Positions 36,368 to 40,970 of a stretch of DNA of 40,970 nucleotides are shown one piece after another. The translations under genes were made by a program, and so were the position numbers. The notes below the pieces were generated by a model that was not told the DNA's origin, did not search any database, and saw nothing but the letters and a program-made list of their open reading frames with translations. Numbering within the stretch: the first letter of the stretch is position 1; each line of letters starts with the position of its first letter. The stretch comes from Elusimicrobia bacterium RIFOXYD2_FULL_34_15 (GTDB taxonomy: Bacteria; Elusimicrobiota; UBA8919): contig MGVS01000023.1 in assembly GCA_001800605.1 (NCBI GenBank), positions 1 to 40,970 on the forward strand. The letters run 5' to 3'.

Positions 36368-37038
36368 GCTTTCTTAGGCTTAATTATCAGTTTTCTGTCT
36401 TCGCCTTCACCCTCAGATACAGTTTCTACACAATCACTACTTTCGAGGGTTATATGAATTATTTTTCGCTCACTTGAAGGAAGTTTTAAAGTAATCGGTT
36501 CGCCGGTAGTTTTTACTTTTTCTTCAAGCTCTTTTGCTTTTTTTATAACTTTTTCGTTTCTTCTATCCAAATAACCGTCAATATTTAATGAAACCTTTAT
36601 ACTCTTACTTTCTTTTTTACTAAGAATCAATTTCAATAAATATTCAAATGCATCCATCGTTTGGCCTTGTCCGCCGATTAGAATAGCACTGTCTTGACAA
36701 GAAACATTTATATATGCTCCGGCTATTGTATTACTTGTTGATACTTCTGCTTTGAATCCTGCTAAATCAAGAATTTTAGATAGTGTTTCAACCGCACCTT
36801 TTTGTTCTTCGGTAACTTCTGCTGAACTTTTTGTTTCTATAGATTCGGATGAAGAACTTTCTTTTTTACTTGATATTTTTATTAAGGCCGGGGTTGAACC
36901 CATTAAACCAAATAGTCCGGATTTTCCTTCATCTAAAATTTTAATTTCAGCATCTTTTCTTTCTATTTTTAATTTTTTTAAACCTTTTTCGACTGCTTCA
37001 TCTACTGTTTTACCGGTTACTTCTATTTCATTTTTCAT
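36364..37038 (-). CDS. jag: Jag/SpoIIIJ-associated RNA-binding protein (Jag-N, KH, R3H)
   Basis: IEVTGKTVDEAVEKGLKKL, GKSGLFGLMGS, LIGGQGQTMDAFEYLL. Confidence 0.92.
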   Translation of the reverse strand: MKNEIEVTGKTVDEAVEKGLKKLKIERKDAEIKILDEGKSGLFGLMGSTPALIKISSKKESSSSESIETKSSAEVTEEQKGAVETLSKILDLAGFKAEVSTSNTIAGAYINVSCQDSAILIGGQGQTMDAFEYLLKLILSKKESKSIKVSLNIDGYLDRRNEKVIKKAKELEEKVKTTGEPITLKLPSSERKIIHITLESSDCVETVSEGEGEDRKLIIKPKKA

Positions 37039-37092
37039 ACAAAAAAACCCTCCATTACTTTTTACCCATTACTCGTTACTCGTTACTTTTAA

Positions 37093-38625
37093 TTATTTGC
37101 TTTTCTTTAAAACTAACCACTGTATTAAAACAGTTAAAATATTATTTGTAAGCCAATAAATTACCAATCCCGACGGGAATCCCAAAAACATTATCGTAAA
37201 AATAACCGGCATTAATATCATCATCTGTTTTTGAGTCGGATCAGACGCTGATGTTGTCATTTTTTGCTGCAAAAACATTCCTGCGCCCATTATAATCGGC
37301 AAAACATAATAAGGGTCTTTTGCAGATAAATCTGTAACCCAAAACATGAAATGGGCGCCCCTAAGTTCGTAAGCATTTCTTAACATTGTAAAAAGCGCCC
37401 AAAAGATGGGTAGCTGAACCAGCATCGGGAGACACCCGCTAAACGGATTAACACCTTTTGATTTGTAAAGCGCCCATACCTCTGTATTCATTTTTTTTGG
37501 ATCACTTTTATATTTTGCCTGTATGATTTTCACGTCTTCCTGAATTGCTTTCATAGCATTAGCTGACTGAAAAGATTTTTTTGAAAGCGGAAAGAATACT
37601 ATATTTAAAATTACAGAAATAATAACAATTGCCCAGCCATAATTACCGGTAATCTTGTATAAGTAATTCAATGCCGAAAGTGCCAGTTCGCCAAGGTCGC
37701 CAAAAAAACCAAAATCGACTGCTTTCTGAAGTTGTACATTCGTACCATCAACTTTTATCAATTTTAAATGTGTATATCCCTTTGGACCAACATATGCATG
37801 TATCTTTAAATTCTTTTTTTCGTTTGGTAAGAAATTAATTTTATCCGTATAGATCTTCATTTCGGGTATTTTTTCTTCTTGTTCAACTTTTATATTATTA
37901 AAACCATCACCTGTCTTAAAAAACACTGAAAGAAAATATCGATTATCTATTCCTACCCATTTTTGCGGAAACAAATAATTTCCGACTTTTAATTTTTCAA
38001 CTTTTTTTTCGGAATATGAAATTGCTCTTAAAAGCCCTTTATTTTCTTTCATTTCTTTAGCATCAGTTCCTAAGCCCGGGCCTATAGATAACATTAATCC
38101 TTCAAAAACTTTATTTGAAGAAGTTTTATTTTTCAAAATATATTCTACATCAATTAAATAAGCATTATTATCAAAATAAAAAGTTTTTTCAATATTAAAA
38201 TTGTCGAGCGTTTTTACAAATTTTGCTTGATATTGCTGGTCTTTTGTTTTAACATATGCCCAACCGTTACTGCCGTAATCATTTAATAATTTTCCCCCTA
38301 AAACCAGATCAACAGTTGTCTTTTCATTTAAAGCATTTTCTTTTAAATAACAGTGAACTATTGAAGCCTCATCTTCGCTTAATACATAAGACATTTTACT
38401 TGTTTCAATATTAATTGTTTCAACAAATTCCTTAGAAACAGGAATTGCTTTTTCAGTAACAAAGCCTTTTCTTATCTGCTCTTTTCCTTTAATTATTGGG
38501 CCTTTCTCAGTTATTGTAGGAACGCTATCAACCCTTGGTTTAGACGGTTTGGGTCCATAAAACCATTGCCATAAAACAAGTATGGTTATTGATAAAATTA
38601 TTGCTAAGAATGTTCTTTTTTCCAT
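37093..38625 (-). CDS. yidC: Membrane protein insertase YidC
   Basis: N-terminal TM + periplasmic domain; GNYGWAIVIISVILNIVFFPLSKKS, GVNPFSGCLPMLVQLPIFWALF. Confidence 0.95.
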   Translation of the reverse strand: MEKRTFLAIILSITILVLWQWFYGPKPSKPRVDSVPTITEKGPIIKGKEQIRKGFVTEKAIPVSKEFVETINIETSKMSYVLSEDEASIVHCYLKENALNEKTTVDLVLGGKLLNDYGSNGWAYVKTKDQQYQAKFVKTLDNFNIEKTFYFDNNAYLIDVEYILKNKTSSNKVFEGLMLSIGPGLGTDAKEMKENKGLLRAISYSEKKVEKLKVGNYLFPQKWVGIDNRYFLSVFFKTGDGFNNIKVEQEEKIPEMKIYTDKINFLPNEKKNLKIHAYVGPKGYTHLKLIKVDGTNVQLQKAVDFGFFGDLGELALSALNYLYKITGNYGWAIVIISVILNIVFFPLSKKSFQSANAMKAIQEDVKIIQAKYKSDPKKMNTEVWALYKSKGVNPFSGCLPMLVQLPIFWALFTMLRNAYELRGAHFMFWVTDLSAKDPYYVLPIIMGAGMFLQQKMTTSASDPTQKQMMILMPVIFTIMFLGFPSGLVIYWLTNNILTVLIQWLVLKKSK

Positions 38626-38679
38626 TTTTTATCTCCAAAATTCTACCCGCTAAAAGCTACGAAGTTGCGGGCAGGTATT

Positions 38680-38889
38680 CTAAGGAACCGGATCATAACC
38701 TCCGGGGTGCCATGGCCCGCATTTTAAAATTCTTTTTATTGTAAGTGCCAAACCTTTAAAAAAACCAAATTTTTCAATTACGCCGACTGCATATTGTGAA
38801 CAACTTGGATGAAATCTGCAATGGTGCGGAAAATACATAAAAACTTTCTGATATAACTTTATTATTATTAACGCTAATTTTTTTAACAT
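38680..38889 (-). CDS. yidD: Membrane protein insertion efficiency factor YidD
   Basis: [23 protein letters not shown]...[15 protein letters not shown]. Confidence 0.95.
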   Translation of the reverse strand: MLKKLALIIIKLYQKVFMYFPHHCRFHPSCSQYAVGVIEKFGFFKGLALTIKRILKCGPWHPGGYDPVP

Positions 38890-38895
38890 CCAAGA

Positions 38896-39243
38896 TTAAA
38901 TTACTTTAGATTTTACTAACGCACTCAGAAAATGTTTCTCAATTGAAATATACACTAAATGGCATTTTCTCAACATTTCTTTTTGCGGAATTATTATAAC
39001 ATCAAAAAATTCATTAAACTCTTTTGAATGATTACGAAAAGCTTCTCTGAACAATCTTTTAACTCTGTTTCTTAAAACCGCATTCCCAAACTTTCTTGAG
39101 ACAACTACAGCCAGACGTGAAATATTTTTGTTATTTCTGTAGATATAATATACTATTCCTTCAGAAATAACCTTTTTCCCACATTTTTTTATGATAGAAA
39201 AATCGTCATGGCGAGTTAAACGGCTTTTTAGAGGAAGCTTCAT
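38896..39243 (-). CDS. rnpA: Ribonuclease P protein component
   Basis: SRLTRHDDFSIIKK, LAVVVSRKFGNAVLRNRVKRLFREAFR. Confidence 0.95.
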   Translation of the reverse strand: MKLPLKSRLTRHDDFSIIKKCGKKVISEGIVYYIYRNNKNISRLAVVVSRKFGNAVLRNRVKRLFREAFRNHSKEFNEFFDVIIIPQKEMLRKCHLVYISIEKHFLSALVKSKVI

Positions 39244-39253
39244 GTGTTAAACG

Positions 39254-39388
39254 TTAGGGAATTAAAGATTCTCTTCCCTTACGTCTACGACTTGATAAAA
39301 CTCTTCTACCACCGGAAGTTTTCATTCTTGCCCTAAATCCGATGTGTTTTTTCCGTCTTCTTACATTAGGATTAAATGCTGGTTTCAT
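39254..39388 (-). CDS. rpmH: 50S ribosomal protein L34 (missed by ORF track)
   Basis: Manual translation [44 protein letters not shown] (44 aa). Confidence 0.96.
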   Translation of the reverse strand: MKPAFNPNVRRRKKHIGFRARMKTSGGRRVLSSRRRKGRESLIP

Positions 39389-39397
39389 AGTTTGTTA

Positions 39398-39426
39398 ATT
39401 TTATTTTATTTTCTATCTTTTGTCAA
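39398..39426 (-). promoter_or_regulatory. Candidate sigma70-type promoter for rpmH operon (TTGACA-N17-TAAAAT)
   Basis: Reverse complement of attttt-type -10 atttta (39398..39403) and tgtcaa (39421..39426); -10 is only 9 nt from the ATG. Confidence 0.6.
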
Positions 39427-39443
39427 GGAAAAAAGGTGTTCTA

Positions 39444-39483
39444 CGATGCCAAGCATCGAGGCTTGGCACGTTTTCAATCAAGT
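39444..39483. repeat. Dispersed ~40-nt palindromic repeat, copy 2
   Basis: CGATGCCAAGCATCGAGGCTTGGCACGTTTTCAATCAAGT; matches 51..90 with about 4 mismatches. Confidence 0.8.
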
Positions 39484-39530
39484 GTTTTAAAAAGATTTTT
39501 TCTAGGCAGTGACAATACGTTTATAAAAAA

Positions 39531-40055
39531 TCAAAACTTATTTACAAACTCCCGGCAAGCGTCTTCGGGTGAAAGGTTTAAATATATTTCTGTTGTAGTT
39601 AAATGGTCGTGTCCTAAAAGATGCTGTAATGTGCGTGTTGATATATTTCTTTTAATGCAGTTTACGGCAAATGTATGCCGTAAGACGTGCGCTGATACGG
39701 GTTTTGTTATTCCGGCTCTGTTCGCTACTTTTGTTATATGCCATTGCATAGTTCGTTTTTTTAAGTCAATAGTATCTTGCAAAGCAAACCACGCCGAAAG
39801 AATTGTATAAGCCCTTTCAGTCATCGGGATTATCCGCATTTTGTTTTTTTTCCCGTATGGTCCGCCTTTCCCGTAAATGCGGATTCTTTTTTCTTGCCAT
39901 AAGATATTATCTTTTTTTAGGCCGGCAAGTTCGGATACTCTCATTCCGGTATCGAATAATATGTAAATTATAAGTTTTTCGGTAGGTGTCTTGCAGGCAT
40001 TTATAAGTTTGTTTGTGTCTTCGGCTGATAATGGTTCTCGTTTATATTGATACAT
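39531..40055 (-). CDS. Compact tyrosine recombinase (catalytic domain only)
   Basis: DTGMRVSELAGLK, HVLRHTFAVNCI, LQHLLGHDHLTTTEIYLN; 174 aa, lacks the N-terminal SAM-like domain. Confidence 0.9.
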   Translation of the reverse strand: MYQYKREPLSAEDTNKLINACKTPTEKLIIYILFDTGMRVSELAGLKKDNILWQEKRIRIYGKGGPYGKKNKMRIIPMTERAYTILSAWFALQDTIDLKKRTMQWHITKVANRAGITKPVSAHVLRHTFAVNCIKRNISTRTLQHLLGHDHLTTTEIYLNLSPEDACREFVNKF

Positions 40056-40441
40056 TATCGGTCGAACCCTCTATCTTTTACTTTATACATGTGTTTATAT
40101 ACTGTTTCGAAACTTATTCTGTCCTTAGGAATGTCTTTTTTAACAACATCCCATATTACTTCTTTATTTATACCAAGATAATGATGCCCGACAAAATCTC
40201 TAAATCTATATATATTCTTCCATTCTATATAAGGATATTTAGCTTCTATATCTTTTTCCCTTCGTGTTATTTCTTTTACACTATCGCTTATCATGAATAA
40301 GCTCCATACTACTGCTTTTTGTTTTTCTTCATTTTTTATAAAATCCTCAAATGTCATATCTTTAGCGGTGTTTTCTAAAAATTTCATTTCTTTAATAATA
40401 TGTTCTAGATATTGTTTTGATGTATATTTCTTTTCATTCAT
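40055..40441 (-). CDS. hepT: HepT-like HEPN domain protein (toxin candidate)
   Basis: IYRFRDFVGHHYLGI (R-x4-H HEPN motif), all-helical; paired with MNT protein. Confidence 0.85.
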   Translation of the reverse strand: MNEKKYTSKQYLEHIIKEMKFLENTAKDMTFEDFIKNEEKQKAVVWSLFMISDSVKEITRREKDIEAKYPYIEWKNIYRFRDFVGHHYLGINKEVIWDVVKKDIPKDRISFETVYKHMYKVKDRGFDR

Positions 40442-40767
40442 AAATAAACAACCTCCTTAAGAATATATTTTTTATATACCGGATAAAGGTCTTTTTTAAA
40501 AACAGCATCTACTTTTCTTTTTATTTTATTTTCGTGAAGCAAATCCTGTATATATATCAATGGTTCATAATAAGAGAATCCTCTCAAATAACCATTTCGC
40601 TTAATGTCTACTAAAACATCGATATCGCTTTTTTTAGTATAGTGTCCGGTTACTAATGATCCGAATATCCCTATTTTTTTTATATTATATTTTTTTGCTA
40701 GTTCCTTTTTGTGGTCGCGTAAAGTGTTTTTCACTTTATTTAATGTTCTTGTCCCGGTGATTTTCAT
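40438..40767 (-). CDS. mntA: MntA-like minimal nucleotidyltransferase (antitoxin candidate)
   Basis: IGIFGSLVTGHYTKKSDIDVLVDI (GSx10DxD); 4-nt overlap with hepT; SD ggagaa. Confidence 0.88.
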   Translation of the reverse strand: MKITGTRTLNKVKNTLRDHKKELAKKYNIKKIGIFGSLVTGHYTKKSDIDVLVDIKRNGYLRGFSYYEPLIYIQDLLHENKIKRKVDAVFKKDLYPVYKKYILKEVVYL

Positions 40768-40825
40768 AAGTTCTCCATTGCTAGCAATTGCACGATATTT
40801 AAGTAAGATGTAGTATGTTACGCTT

Positions 40826-40855
40826 ATTATAATAAATTGATTGACGAGCTGTCAA
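40826..40855 (-). promoter_or_regulatory. Consensus sigma70-type promoter for mntA-hepT-recombinase (TTGACA-N18-TATAAT) with inverted repeat TTGAC-N5-GTCAA
   Basis: Reverse complement of attata (40826..40831) and tgtcaa (40850..40855); palindrome 40841..40855. Confidence 0.7.
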
Positions 40856-40898
40856 GTAGTTTTTTTATGTTCTTGCACTTATATTGTGAATTGTAATT

Positions 40899-40934
40899 GA
40901 ATATTTACCCCCAGTTGCATTCGAATATTTACCC
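40899..40934. repeat. Duplicated GAATATTTACCC motif, possible IS21-family-like terminus or remnant
   Basis: gaatatttaccc at 40899..40910 and 40923..40934 (24-bp period), at the window edge. Confidence 0.4.
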
Positions 40935-40970
40935 TACCCTGATGTTAATGAACTTTTCAAATTATAACGA

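Noticed and set aside
39531-40055. XerC/XerD housekeeping recombinase
   Set aside because: Too short, lacks the N-terminal SAM-like domain, and is coupled to a TA pair, so called as an accessory recombinase

Overview
Bacterial chromosomal window, AT-rich, mostly minus-strand genes, probably from an uncultured or candidate-phylum-type lineage (inference; no rRNA present). Core content: tatD-metG-ricT-holB-tmk-surE; a plus-strand hypCDE cluster followed by a signalling cassette (CHASE2-TPR-Ser/Thr kinase, PP2C phosphatase, twin-FHA protein); a cNMP-binding protein; the porGDAB pyruvate:ferredoxin oxidoreductase cluster with ferredoxin, flavodoxin-like and TlpA-like proteins; tadA directly downstream of tRNA-Arg(ACG); a CHASE2-adenylate cyclase/DUF3307 pair; rplM-rpsI; asd; and the oriC-proximal type cluster rpmH-rnpA-yidD-yidC-jag-mnmE...mnmG-DUF2723-rsmG, interrupted between mnmE and mnmG by an envelope cassette (TauE-like, outer-membrane barrel, lipoprotein, amidase). 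Next to rpmH lies a mntA-hepT toxin-antitoxin operon coupled to a minimal tyrosine recombinase. Most striking: rsmG is fused in frame to a complete type IV-type prepilin, the RsmG C-terminal strand doubling as the prepilin leader, with an internal Shine-Dalgarno and ATG. Also notable: a lipoprotein gene lacking any ATG/GTG/TTG start but with an SD-spaced AUA, an apparently leaderless rpmH, palindromic repeats that enter coding ends, a MITE-like element between porA and porB, and many intergenic repeats built from short reiterated words in inverted halves. All product calls come from reading motifs by eye; no searches were run.
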